Of a DNA stretch of 64,000 nucleotides, positions 13,490 to 24,850 are shown in pieces. The notes under the pieces were generated by a model. It had not been told where the DNA came from, did not search any database, and saw nothing but the letters and a program-made list of their open reading frames with translations. Position 1 is the first letter of the stretch. Each line of letters starts with the position of its first letter. Made by a program: the position numbers and the translations under genes. Source of the stretch: Liolophura sinensis (Eukaryota > Mollusca > Polyplacophora > Chitonida > Chitonidae); NCBI RefSeq assembly GCF_032854445.1, contig NC_088295.1, positions 1,678,501 through 1,742,500 on the forward strand, written 5' to 3'.

Positions 13490-14520
13490 ATGCCACGTGC
13501 CACATGCCATATGCCACATGCATCGACGTCAGAGTATCGATCAAACCAGCGTTCTGAGCTGTAAATTCATACCGGGCAATATCCTTCTTATACCTCGCAT
13601 TTACAAGCTTAAATAAAACATGAAACGAGCCTCCTGCCTTTGATTTATCTTGATTGGAATATTAAAGCAGGTAATTCTGAAAGTAGGCTATGCAGAAAGC
13701 ACAAGGTCTTCATATAAGTCTACCGCCTGTAGCGGTATAGATGTAGTTTTATGTAAATGGTCGTTTCACTTAACAATTATGGACTGGGGATACATGTATA
13801 AGCTACAGTTCCCGTCGTGTGCGGCACAGTTGAAATTGTATTGATATAAAAAATACTACAGCACAGAGAGTAAACCAGAGCAGGTAGTTGGCCATAGGTA
13901 GTTGGTAGTTATTAAGCTGATACGATGACGTCTGTAAGGCACAAAATGTAGACCATGACACACAGCCAACACCTGGACAATAACTGGGGCAGGTGAAGAA
14001 ATCATCAGCATTCAAATCTTCTCAGGTTCACTTAGACATGGCATGGCGATGTCTTTATGAAGCCTGCTTCTTCCAAGCCGTGGAGTGTACTAAATGGCGC
14101 CCACGACTATCCCCCTAATCCCGATGTTTCCATTAAGCGGTTTGTGAATTTCAACAATCTTCTGTATATTTACACTGAGCCGTTTTTGATGTCATGCATC
14201 TGGTGCACGTGGATTATCTCACTCGCACCTTGCCACACAAGATGTGATAGTCAATCACGCGCTCATGAGATGGGATTGAATTAAAAAAACACTAACAATA
14301 AAATTAAATATTTCATATATTTTTACTTTTGACTTAACTCAGTTCATCTATAACAGGGTTGGTGAGACTGTGTGACACTTTTAACGATGCTTCAGCAATT
14401 TAGTAATGCCTAGTAAACATGTGCTGGGCATATTAAATGGCTGTGTGTGATCAGAGATAAGTCATTACACTTCTTACGTTACCAAATATCACGCTATCCT
14501 TCTGTCTGGTTATGTGATAC
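13490..14520. other. Unique sequence, no gene recognised
   Basis: No recognisable coding region. A short block near 13855-13885 (acagagagtaaaccagagc) resembles one part of dispersed family D2 but is too short to be sure. Confidence 0.35.
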
Positions 14521-14524
14521 AAGC

Positions 14525-16195
14525 TGTCACTGTTGTCACTGGATATACATTTATTGCTACCAGATATCACACTGACATGTCGTCGCTGATTAACTGCTAC
14601 TAGCTTTTACACTGTAGTCGCTCGACATACATTAGCTGCTACCGATTATCATACTGTAGTGGCTGGTTAACTTGTACAAGTTATCACACTGCAGTCGCTG
14701 GTTAGCTGCTACCTTTCATCACATTGTAGTCGCTGGTTACCTGCGACCTGTTATCGCACTGTTGCCCCTGGGCATACGTTAGCTGGTACCAGTTATCACA
14801 CTGCAGTCGCTGGTTAGCTGCTACCTGTTATCATACTGAAGTCGCTGGGCATACGCTAGCTGCTACCTGTTATCACACTGTAGTCGCTGGTTAACAGCTA
14901 CTAGTTATCACACTGTAGTCACTGAGCATACATTGGCTGCTACCTGTTATCACACTGTAGTCGCTGTTCATCACACTGTAGTGGTTGGTTAACTGGTGCC
15001 AGTTATCACACTGTAGTCCCTGGTTAGCTGCTACCTGTTATCACACTGTAGCCGCTAGGCATACGTTAGCTGCTACCTGTTATCACAGTGTAGTGGCCGG
15101 TTAACAGCTACCAGTTATCACATTGTTATCCCTGGGCTTACGTTTACTGCTACCAGTTATCACACTGTAGTGGCCGGTTAACAGCTACCAGTTATCACAC
15201 TGGAGTCACTGGACATACGTTAGATGTAACCAGTTATCACACTCTAGTGGCTGATTAACTGGTACCAGTTATCACACTGCAGTTGCCGGTTAGCTGCTAC
15301 CAGTTATCACACTGTAGTCACTGGGCATACGTTAGCTGCTACCTGTTATCACACTCTAGTCGCTGGTTAACTGCTACCAGTTATCACACTGTAGTGGCAG
15401 GTTAACTGGTTCCAGTTATCACACTGCAGTCGCTGGTTAGCTGCTACCAGTTATCACACTGTAGTCACTGGGCATACGTTAGCTGCTACCAGTTATTACA
15501 CTGTAGTCGCTGGTTAACAGCTACCAGTTATCACATTGTAATCCCTGGGTTTACGTTTACTGCTACCAGTTATCACACTGTAGTGGCTGGCAAACAGCTA
15601 CCAGTTATCACACTGTAGTCACTGGGCATACGTTAGCTGCTACCTGTTATCACACTCTAGTCGCTGGTTCACTGCTACCAGTTATCACACTGCAGTCGCT
15701 GGTTACCTGCTACCAGTTATCACACTCTAGTCGCTGGACATACGTTAGCTGCTACCTGTTATCACACTCTAGTCGTTGGTTAACAGCTACCAGTTATCAC
15801 ACTGTAGTCACTGGGCATACGTTAGCTGCTACCTGTTATCACACTGTAGTCGCTGGTTAAGAGCTACCAGTTATCACACTGTAGTCGCTGGTTAGCTGCT
15901 ACCAGTTATCACAATGTAAACGCTGGGCTTACGTTAGCTGCTACCAGTTATCACACTGTAGTCACTGGTTAACAGCTTCCTGTTATCACATTGTAATGGC
16001 TGGGCATACGTTAGCTGCTACCAGTTATCACACTCTAGTCGTTGGGTAAACGTTATCCCGGTGTAGTCGAAGGTTAGCTACTACCAGTTATCACATTGTA
16101 ATCCCTGTTTATACGTAAACTGTTACCAGCTATCACACTGTCGTCGAAGATTAACTGCTACCAATTATCCCACGGTAGTGGCCGGTTAACCTCTT
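14525..16195. repeat. Minisatellite alternating 35-bp and 42-bp units, about 45 copies
   Basis: The common core is taccagttatcacactgtag. Units end either with tcgctggttaactgc (35 bp) or with tcactgggcatacgttagctgc (about 42 bp). The two unit types alternate irregularly, so this is a two-component array. It lies just upstream of the Penelope-like remnant. Confidence 0.9.
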
Positions 16196-16479
16196 CTTCC
16201 CATGACATTTAGAGGTTGAGCTGGATTACAGAACAAATTTATGGATAACAACTTCTATTTATTCAGTGAGCGACATTTCGGTATAGGTACTGATAATGTT
16301 ATCAAGCTTAATGATCAATAGGTTACAACAATGGGTATTTTACATGCAGGCTAAGTTGTTGATTTCAAGATATGGACAAAGAGGAAACGTGCAACGGATT
16401 GACAAGATTCACAAGGGAGGGTGGCATTGTTGATTGAGCAATTGGCCAATAGATGAAACATACAAAAAACGAAACATAC

Positions 16480-17160
16480 GTCAGTTGAACAATAGCCTTT
16501 GACAACAATGGGCAAAGATGTCAGTGAGGATGAGGTGGTAGTCTAAGGTTTGTCTGCTGAGATGAGATCACTGTAGGCAGGGGGACTCAGGAATCGATTG
16601 TTTCTGTTAATATGTGACTTTGATTTCAGAATGCTTCAGCATTTCAGTGGCTTCCATCAGCTTTCTTGTACGGTGTTGGTTATATTAGTTTTCAATCGTA
16701 CGGCGGGGATTTAACTTAATATGATCTGATATGGTAGATTTAGAGTCCTGGAATTTTACTGTTCTGGTGCTTCTTGGTTATAAGTGGTAACGGCAATGTA
16801 ATGCAGGTTACATGAGCATTTCATTTCATAAATACAACCTTTGAGAGGTTGGAGGTCGTTTTCCTGAAGCGTTCAAAAGGTCTTTGAGGGTGTTACTGCT
16901 TCTGAAAATGGTATCAGTGTGGACCTGTTTTAAGAGGGGTCTTGTCTGGTTGCCGATGAAGGGGAGTATGGGGTGATGGATACTTAGCTTACAGTTTCGA
17001 TGTTGCAAGATGGCCTGATGATGTGAGAAATTATCTTGTTTTTTAGGTCCAGAGGATAGCTATTCTGTTCAGTAAATACTGTCTTCAGGTAGGCAATCTC
17101 CGAGTCTAGGGTTTATTGATTGCATCATAAATTGACGGTTCTCTTGGTTAGTTGATATGC
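16480..17160 (-). pseudogene. Penelope-like element, C-terminal part (linker and degenerate GIY-YIG)
   Basis: Read on the - strand from about 17130 downward, the frames give EIAYLKTVFTEQNSYPLDLK, then (in a different frame, 17008-16826) HHPILPFIGNQ and RSSNTLKDLL. About 20 codons further on comes GCIYEMKCSCNLHYI (about 16840-16790), and finally RRTRKLMEATEMLKH near 16660. This is the order of the Penelope-like RT C-terminus followed by the GIY-YIG endonuclease (the usual form has a YEI.C...YIG core). Several frameshifts and stops, and the loss of the G after YI, make it a pseudogene. It is separated from its RT half by the 41-bp minisatellite. Confidence 0.7.
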
Positions 17161-17165
17161 TGCCA

Positions 17166-20100
17166 AGTCTAAAAGCTGTTTTGGGCCCTGGTCTAGTTGT
17201 TGAGGTGGTCTAGAAGCTGTTTTGAGTACTGATCTGCTTGTTGAGGTGGTCTAGAAGCTGTTTTGGGTACTGGTCTAGTTGTTGAGGTGGTCTAGAAGCT
17301 GTTTTGGGTCATGGTCTAGTTGTTGAGGTGGTGTAGAAGCTGTTTTGAGTACTGATCTGCTTGTTGAGGTGGTCTAGAAGCTGTTTTGGGTCATGGTCTA
17401 GTTGTTGAGGTGGTCTAGAAGCTGTTTTGGGTTCTGGTCTGGTTGTTAAGGTGGTCTAGACGCTGTTTTGGGTACTGGTCTGGTTGTTGAGGTGGTCTAG
17501 AAGCTGTTTTGGGTACTGGTCTGGTTGTTGAGGTGGTCTAGAAGCTGTTTTGGGTCCTGGTCTGGTTGTTGAGGTGGTCTAGAAGCTGTTTTGAGTACTG
17601 ATCTGCTTGTTGAGGTGGTCTAGAAGCTGTTTTGGGTCCTGGTCTGGTTGTTGAGGTGGTCTAGAAGCTGTTTTGAGTACTGATCTGCTTGTTGAGGTGG
17701 TGTAGAAGCTGTTTTGAGTGCTGATCTGCTTGTTGAGGTGGTCTAGAAGCTGTTTTGGGTCCTGGTCTAGTTGTTGAGGTGGTCTAGAAGCTGTTTTGGG
17801 TTCTGGTCTGGTTGTTGAGGTGGTCTAGAAGCTGTTTTGGGTACTGGTCTGGTTGTTGAGGTGGTCTAGAAGCTGTTTTGGGCCCTGGTCTGGTTGTTGA
17901 GGTGGTCTAGAAGCTGTTTTGAGTACTGATCTGCTTGTTGAGGTGGTCTAGAAGCTGTTTTGGGTACTGGTCTGCTTGTTGAGGTGGTCTAGAAGCTGTT
18001 TTGGGTACTGGTCTGGTTGTTGAGGTGGTCTAGAAGCTGTTTTGGGTCCTGGTTTGGTTGTTGAGGTGGTCTAGAAGCTGTTTTGGGTGCTGGTCTGGTT
18101 GTTGAGGTGGTCTAGAAGCTGTTTTCGGTACTGGTCTGGTTGTTGAGGTGGTTTTGAAGCTGTTTTAGGTCCTGTGGCTATTGAGGTGGTCTTGAAGCTG
18201 TCTTAAGACCTAGTCTGGTTGTTGAGGTGGTGTAGAAGCTGTTTTGGGTCCTGGCCTAGTTGTTGAGGTGATCTAGAAACTGTTTGGGTCCTAGTCTAGT
18301 TGTTGAGGTGGTGTAGAAGCTGTTTTGGGTCCTGGTCTGGTTGTTGAGGTGGTCTATAAGCTGTTTTTGGTTTCCTGGTCTGGTTGTTGAGGTGGTCTAG
18401 AAGCTGTTTTGGGTGCTGGCCTAGTTGTTGAGGTGGTCTAGAAGCTGTTTTGGGTACTGGTCTGGTTGTTGAGGTGGTCTAGAAGCTGTTTTGGGTCCTG
18501 GTCTGGTTGTTGAGGTGGTCTAGAAGCTGTTTTGGGTACTGGTCTAGTTGTTGAGGTGGTCTAGAAGCTGTTTTGGGTGCTGGTCTAGTTGTTGGGGTGG
18601 TCTAGAAGCTGTTTTGGGACCTGGTCTGGTTGTTGGGGTTGTCTAGAAGCTGTTTTGGGTACTGGTCTGGTTGTTGAGGTGGTCTAGAAGCTATTTTTGG
18701 TTTCCTGGTCTGGTTGTTGAGGTGGTCTAGAAGCAGTTTTGGGCCCTGGTCTAGTTGTTGAGGTGGTCTAGAAGCTGTTTTTGGTTTCCTTGTCTGGTTG
18801 TTGAGGTGGCCTAGACGCTGTTTTGGGTCCTGGTCTAGTTGTTAAGGTGGTCTAGAAGCTGTTTTGGGTTCTGGTCTGGTTGTTGAGGTGGTCTAGAAGC
18901 TGTTTTGGGTACTGGTCTGGTTGTTGAGGTGGTCTAGAAGCTGTTTTGGGTCCTGGTCTAGTTGTTGAGGTGGTCTAGAAGCTGTTTTGGGTGCTGGTCT
19001 AGTTGTTGAGGTGGTCTAGAAGCTGTTTTGGAACCTGGTCTGGTTGTTGGGGTTGTCTAGAAGCTGTTTTGGGTACTGGTCTGGTGTTGAGGTGGTCTAG
19101 AAGCTGTTTTTGGTTTCCTGGTCTGGTTGTTGAGGTGGTCTAGAAATTGTTTTGGGCCCTGGTCTGGTTGTTGAGGTGGCCTAGGAGCTGTCTTAGGTCC
19201 TGGTCTAGTTGTTGAGGTGGTCTAGAAGCTGTTTGGGTCCTAGCCTAGTTGTTGGGGTGGTCTAGGAGCTGTTTTGGGTCATGGTCTATTTGTTGAGGTG
19301 GTCTAGAAGCTGTTTTGAGTACTGGTCTAGTTCTTAAGGTGGTCTAGAAGCAGTGTTGGGTCCTGGTCTGGTTGTTGAGGTGGTCTAGAAGCTGTTTTGG
19401 GAACCTGGTCTGGTTGTTGAGGTGGTCTAGAAGCTGTTTTGGGTACTGGTCTGGTGTTGAGGTGGTCTAGAAGCTGTTTTTTGGTTTCCTGGTCTGGTTG
19501 TTGAGGTGGTCTAGAAACTGTTTTGGGTCCTGGTCTGGTTGTTGAGGTGGTCTAGGAGCTGTCTTAGGTCCTGGTCTGGTTGTTGAGGTGGTCTAGAAGC
19601 TGTTTGGGTCCTAGCCTAGTTGTTGGGGTGGTCTAGGAGCTGTTTTGGGTCATGGTCTAGTTGTTAAGGTGGTCTAGAAGCTGTTTTGAGTACTGGTCTA
19701 GTTCTTAAGGTGGTCTAGAAGCAGTGTTGAGTCCTGGTCTGGTTGTTGAGGTGGTCTAGAAGCTGTTTTGGGTACTGGTCTGGTTGTTGAGGTGGTCTAG
19801 AAGCTGTTTTGGGTACTGGTCTAGTTGTTGAGGTGGTCTAGAAGCTGTTTTGGGTGCTGGTCTGGTTGTTGAGGTGGTCTAGAAGCTGTTTTGGGTCCTG
19901 GTCTGGTTGTTGAGGCGGTCTAGAAGCTGTTTTGGGGTACTGGTCTGGTTGTTGAGGTGGTCTAGAAGCTGTTTTGGGTCCTGGTCTAGTTGTTGAGGCG
20001 GTCTAGAAGCTGTTTTGGGTACTGGTCTGGTTGTTGAGGTGGTCTAGAAGCTGTTTTGGGTCCTGGTCTAGTTGTTGAGGTGGTCTAGAAGCTGTTTTGG

Positions 20101-20236
20101 GCCCTGTGGCTATTGAGGTGGTCTTGAAGCTGTCTTAGGTCCTGGTCTGGTTGTTGAGGTGGTGTAGAAGCTGTTTTGGGTCCTGGCCTAGTTGTTGAGG
20201 TGGTCTAGAAGCTGTTTTGGATCCTTGTCTGGTCGT
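17166..20236. repeat. Minisatellite, 41-bp unit, about 75 copies, inside a Penelope-like RT
   Basis: The unit contains ggtctagaagctgttttggg and then tcctggtctggttgttgagg. It is 41 bp long with frequent point variants, for example tactgatctgc and ctagttgttgagg. On the - strand one frame of a unit reads DPKQLLDHLNN, which is contiguous with the codons following the RT motif VDDTF at 20262-20245. The array therefore appears to have grown from the element's own coding sequence. Because 41 is not a multiple of three, the array cannot be translated as a protein repeat. Confidence 0.93.
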
Positions 20237-20766
20237 AATGTTACAAAGGTGTCGTCGACTTTCCTGATCCAACACAATGGAGAAACTAGGGATGTTTTCA
20301 GCGCAGTATTTTCCTGGTAGATCCGGAAGATTTCTCTTGTTACTGGTGATAGTGAGAACCCAATGGTACTCCATGAATTTGTTTATAGAACTCGTCACCC
20401 CACGTGATGTAGGTAGAGGCCATACAGACTGAGGGTCAGGGCGATGATGCCGTCAGTCGACATGGTAGTGTTCAGTATTGTCTCACAGTTAATTGGCGGG
20501 TAATCTTGGGTGAAGAGGTAAACTACTTCGTAGCTCACAAGTTGCTTGAAACGGTCGATATCTTTTATCTGGTTACAGAAGTTGGTGGAGTCTTTAACAA
20601 ATGAACTGAAAGTTTTGCAGAGAGGCGACAATACTTTGCTGAGGTATCGGGCTGCATCATAGTAGACGGTGTCTATACTGCAAACTAATAGCCGGGCTTT
20701 GATAGAACCTTTGTGCAACTTTATAGTTGCTCTGGCTTCGGGAGGGCGTGGGTGGTGGTAAAACAC
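20237..20766 (-). pseudogene. Penelope-like element, reverse-transcriptase core
   Basis: On the - strand the frames give ARYLSKVLSPLCKTF, then KDIDRFKQLVSYEVVYLFT (RT motif A region, about 20560-20515), then in a shifted frame YKQIHGVPLGS (motif B region, about 20385-20354), and then KVDDTFVTL (catalytic motif C, 20262-20237). This order and wording fit Penelope-like RTs. The reading frame changes at least twice and stop codons intervene, so it is inactive. The 5' end of the element is missing: a tail of SINE family S1 (about 20758-20789) immediately adjoins. The rest of the RT is lost or replaced by the minisatellite, and the C-terminus reappears below 17160. Confidence 0.75.
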
Positions 20767-20789
20767 CAGTCAAATAAATGAATAAATAG
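20758..20789 (+). mobile_element. SINE S1, 3' end only
   Basis: gtaaaacaccagtcaaat followed by an AAAT-like tail matches only the last 30 bp of S1. Heavily 5'-truncated. Confidence 0.5.
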
Positions 20790-21010
20790 CCGTGGACACA
20801 TCAAAGTCAGAATCGGTAAACGATCTTTTAACAGTAATCCAGAATTGAACTTCCGACAAGAAATGTAAGAGCTGGCGGTTTAAAAAATGTCTTGTCCTCA
20901 TAATTTTTTTATATTTGGTCCTTCAACTATTCGATTTCGTGCTCAAGAAATCTTTCCTTCAAACACCTGTGGGTTCAAATGGCCGTGGACTTGATTTCGA
21001 CGAGAGTTCA
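20790..21010. other. Unique sequence
   Basis: Nothing recognisable. Confidence 0.3.
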
Positions 21011-21011
21011 G

Positions 21012-21230
21012 ATAGCACCTGGTCGGTTTTACCCAGGTTCTAGCGGTTTCTCACGGTACCTGCATGGTTGGTTTTTCAGGTTCTAGCGGTTTATCGGAAA
21101 CCAGACGAGATAGTTTGGCACGATACCTGGTCGGTTTTTCCCGGGTTTTAGATGTTTATCAGAAACCAAACAAGGTTTCTAGAGTACCTGGTCAGTTTTT
21201 TCAGGAATCTTTCTGGTTTTACCTGGATGC
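21012..21230. repeat. Imperfect repeat of about 42-65 bp, 4 copies
   Basis: The block acctggtcggtttttccc, then aggttctagcggtttatc, then gaaaccagac is repeated with strong divergence starting near 21016, 21058, 21124 and 21185. An old, decaying small array. Confidence 0.65.
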
Positions 21231-22477
21231 CACAAGCATTTCCGGAACCGGTATTTTCGAAATAAGTCAAGGTCAACGGTCTTGCTGTTCTGATAATAAC
21301 GTAAAACTTCTTTCCCACGATAATGCTTTCTTTGCTAAGGTCAACACCGTTGCCTGAAGACACTGATAAAATAAAATATAGCAGAAAAAATATGAACATT
21401 AGATAAGGCGTCTAAACATTGTGGCTATTTGTAAAATAAAGTACAGCAAACCATATGTTCATGTTCTAGAACCTGATCTGTGGCGAAATAATGCAAACAA
21501 ACAAAAACGCGTCATGAGTGAATGACATTGGTTGTAGTTCTCATGAACCAACAACTTTTTGTTATTACAAGTTATTACCACAAAATTAAACTATATTTTA
21601 CATTGAATGTCATACTCTTCTGGGTAAATATGGACGGTGTGTTCAGAATGTCTGGCGCCCCATTTAATAATTACCCACACTTTTTCATAGCCCGGGCTAG
21701 GTACGAATCGTGTTGAATTGAATCACCACGTTGGAGATATAAATTGCTGTAGCTGCAGATGCAGTTTTTGATTAACGACAGCTTATAAACAAGCATGGTA
21801 CACCATTTGGAAACTTGGAAACGCTCCTGAGGAACATTACTTGCGTCTTTCCGGCATCATTTAAAACTGTTGACCACTCCTTATTACATGGCTACGTCGA
21901 AATTTCTTGCTTTCTTGCTACTTTGGCGGTTTGTGCTCAGCGTTCTTTGAGAAATCGGTCTTGTGATTACTGACTACGTATGTCCATTATAGATGATGAC
22001 TGCAAAACGAATGTATGCCAGGGCGGCTAGATTTTATTCTTTTCCCGCTATTTCTACATGCTAGAGGATAAACATATAATTATGTTGAAACATTCCTGTA
22101 AGATGGCACTAAAAGAAAATGCTAATCGTGTTCGATGGATCCGTGTCACAAATTGTGTTAATTATCCAGCAATTAATTTGAACAGAACTCACTTCTTTCC
22201 TTGATCGACAGGAAGTGTGATATGAGATTAGAACAGCATAAATACGGCATGTATTTGAAAAAAACATTATCGCGTTAATATGTGTTACATGTATTTCTAG
22301 CGGCTTAACGATTTCCCAGAAGCCAACGGGTAGATACGATAAAATTCTGCTGAGCAGAAGATACATTTTTAAATATAATAAGAAAGAACAGCTGCTCATA
22401 TGCATCCTGGACTATATTATATCAGTCCCAGATACACTTGTATTTCTCAGAACAAATACTTCCAAGGGTCTGTCAGC
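21231..22477. other. No gene recognised
   Basis: AT-rich unique sequence. Short open frames on both strands without similarity that can be named. Confidence 0.35.
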
Positions 22478-22600
22478 AACCTGCGGATGTCGTGTGTTTC
22501 CACCTTGTCCTGCCCAGTTTCTTCCCACCACAATGCTGGCAGCCGTCGTATAAGTGACAATAAATAAATAAATACTTGAAAATAAATAAATAAAGTGAAA
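22478..22600 (+). mobile_element. SINE-like repeat S1, + orientation
   Basis: Contains cctgcggatgtcgtgtg, cagtttcttcccaccac, aatgctggcagccgtcgta and taagtgac, running straight into (AAAT)n. The block between taagtgaaatatt and the tail is deleted relative to other copies. Confidence 0.65.
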
Positions 22601-22707
22601 AGTTGTGAGTAGTGGTGTCTTTAGTCTTTTTCAGTTCGGCACTCCATCATGGTCTTATATAATACACAAATCTAGCCTTATATTTCACGTTTTGTTATAA
22701 ACTACGA

Positions 22708-22925
22708 CCACTATATTTATTTGTTTATTTATTTATTTATTTATTTATTTGATTGGTGTTTTACGCCGTACTGAAGAATATTTCACTTATACAACGGCGG
22801 CCAGCATTATTGTGGGTGGAAACTTGGCACAGCCCGGGGGAAACCTACGACCATCCGCAAGTTACTTTCCACTTCCACGGCCGGAGAGGAAGCCAGCAAC
22901 GACCGCTATATGTCCCGATCGTGAC
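22708..22925 (-). mobile_element. SINE-like repeat S1, - orientation, longest copy
   Basis: Starts on the + strand with (TTTA)n, then gattggtgttttacgccgta, cacttatacaacggcggcc, agcattattgtgggtgg, cagcccgggggaaacctacg and ggccggagaggaagccagc. This is the most complete S1 copy here and defines the family. No clear tRNA-like head remains. Confidence 0.75.
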
Positions 22926-23013
22926 ACAAATATTGTCATAGATCTTTTTCATTGATGTTGTATGGCACAGATAAATGTACACAGATTGCGATGGGAAGAC
23001 AAAGCATTGCCCA

Positions 23014-23432
23014 GTACAGTATTATAGGTCACAGAATGTGTTGTACAGCATTATAGGTCACAAATTGTATAATACAGCATTATAGGAAAAAGATTGTATA
23101 ATACAGTATAATGCGTCACAGACTGTATAATACAATATTATGGGTCACAGATTGTCTAATACAGTATAATGCGTCACAGACTGTATAATACAGTATTATG
23201 AGTCACAGATTGTCTAATACAGTATTATGAGTTACAGATTGTCTAATACAGCATTATGGTTCAGGAATTGTCTAATACAGTATTATAGGACAAAGATTGT
23301 ATAATACAGTATTATGGGTCAAAGATTGTCAAATACAGTGTTATGGATCAAAGATTGTCTAATACAGTATTATAGGTCAAAGATTGTATATTACAGTAAT
23401 ATGGGTCAAAGATTGTCTAATACAGTATTATA
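23014..23432. repeat. Minisatellite, 29-bp unit, about 14 copies
   Basis: Unit tattatgggtcaaagattgt plus ctaatacag, with variants such as cacagattgtata. The array is interrupted at its right end by an S1 SINE, and a short piece of repeat-like sequence (taatacagtaaatagtatta) reappears after it. Confidence 0.9.
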
Positions 23433-23538
23433 TTTATTTATTTATTTGATTCCCCTTTTACGTCCTACTCAAGGATATTTCATTTATACGACGGTGCCCA
23501 GCATTATGGTGGTAGGAAACAGATCACGGGGGAAACCC
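23428..23538 (-). mobile_element. SINE-like S1 inserted at the end of the 29-bp array
   Basis: (TTTA)n, then tgattccccttttacgtcct, actcaaggatatttcattta, tacgacggtgcccagcatta and a block ending cgggggaaaccc. 5'-truncated relative to the 22708 copy. Flanked on both sides by sequence resembling the 29-bp unit, so it inserted into the array. Confidence 0.7.
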
Positions 23539-23569
23539 ATAATACAGTAAATAGTATTACAGGGAAAAA

Positions 23570-23960
23570 AATGCAGCGATGTTAATTGCAATTTATTAGA
23601 CGTTACTGGTATAGAATTGCTCAAAACGTTGTGTTGTCATCACATTTAACATACAATCATATTTAAACAATGCAAAGGGACCAGGCTTCGGGGATGCTCA
23701 GTCCACCAGCAGAATCCTTGGTTTGCAGGGTTACAGTATAATCAAAGACGTACAGCTTAGAGAGAAAAACAAGAGTTTACTTCAGTTAAGGTTTTTATTT
23801 TAACCGTATATGTAAATGAATAAATAGTAGCAAATAATACGCCCTCTAGTATCATGGCTAAAGCAGAATTCGGTGAAAAAAAATTATGGGTCAAACGTCA
23901 ACATTCGAGGAACAGTGACGATTGAAAAGTGCAGCTGTTCAGATGAAAATGAACAGAGCT
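23570..23960 (+). repeat. Dispersed repeat family D2, copy 1
   Basis: Shares blocks with 46600-47130 and 49310-49510: aatttattagacgttact, tgtcatcacatttaacatac, caatgcaaagggaccaggct and the later block atcatggctaaagcagaatt. No open frame. Probably a non-autonomous element or an old duplicated repeat. Confidence 0.55.
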
Positions 23961-24409
23961 GAGAACACAAGCTGCAGACCCGTCATGGTGAGGTAATCAT
24001 GCATGTAAATGTAAGCCTCGGGTTTCACGCTAGTATAGCTCTCATAAACCATGAAATGACGGAAGGACTGTTACAGTCTTATCACTTTTGCACACTCAGA
24101 AACTACACTTCAAGTACATTGTATTACACAAAGAATAAAAAAGTTTCTACTTGCTTTGTCAAGAGTTTGCTGGTGTACAGGTACGGGTGCAATATGCATA
24201 ACACAACGAGCCTGTCTGAATTGCACATTACTTGATGGGGCACCACCATGCGTTGGGTGCGCAAGGAGAGGTATGCTTCCAGGGAGGTAACTCAGTCAAT
24301 GGTGCCCAAAGGTTTGTCTCCCTTTAACATATGTCCGTACTCCATTGCCATTTAACATATGTTCGTACTCGATTTGGGGGGCAAGACATATCCCGTTATT
24401 GCCGTAAAA

Positions 24410-24602
24410 TATGGAAACCGGTTTAGGACGTTTCGCTTCGCACATGTTGGAACAAGATCTACGGGACGAGGACGGAGCAAATCGTAATGAGTCTCGACCC
24501 TCGGGTTGCGACACGAGGGGAAGAGGACACTGCCATTTGCGCGCGATATGCTCCGTCCTCGTGACGCCGGTCGACCGGCGAGGCGAGGGATTTAATTTCA
24601 CG
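24410..24602. other. GC-rich block with nested inverted repeats
   Basis: In an otherwise AT-rich area this stretch carries an exact 14-bp inverted repeat (acgaggacggagca at 24466-24479 and its complement at 24549-24562), a perfect 16-bp palindrome cgccggtcgaccggcg (24565-24580), and a short ccctcg/cgaggg stem between them. Short frames are open on both strands, but no protein family is recognised. It could be a transposon end, a structured RNA or a fortuitous CpG-rich remnant. Confidence 0.6.
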
Positions 24603-24654
24603 ATTTAATTCATTCAACTCGAACGTTCCTTGCGTATTCCCATCATCAATGAAA

Positions 24655-24850
24655 CATGTCCACTGCTTCTCTTTGCATGAACATGTCCTAATTCATTGCT
24701 TTATATACTTTCTTGGTTGTTAAGTTGAAGGTTGATGTGGAAATTGTTGGTTTGTTGCGATGGCTGACTGGAAAAGTGAATTTTGGTTTCATGGCTTGTG
24801 GATGGTATACGAATAGGTCCTGTCTGTTTTGACACCTAGACTTGCTTCCG
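24655..24850 (-). repeat. Dispersed repeat family D1, reverse partial copy
   Basis: Contains tatatactttcttggttgtt and ggatggtatacgaatagg, the reverse complements of D1 blocks found at 34440-34620 and 49675-49800. Confidence 0.55.

Noticed and set aside
20135-20398. Open - strand frame reading TSSINKFMEYHWVL
   Set aside because: Out of frame with the real RT remnant; motifs GVPLGS and VDDTF are read in other frames here.
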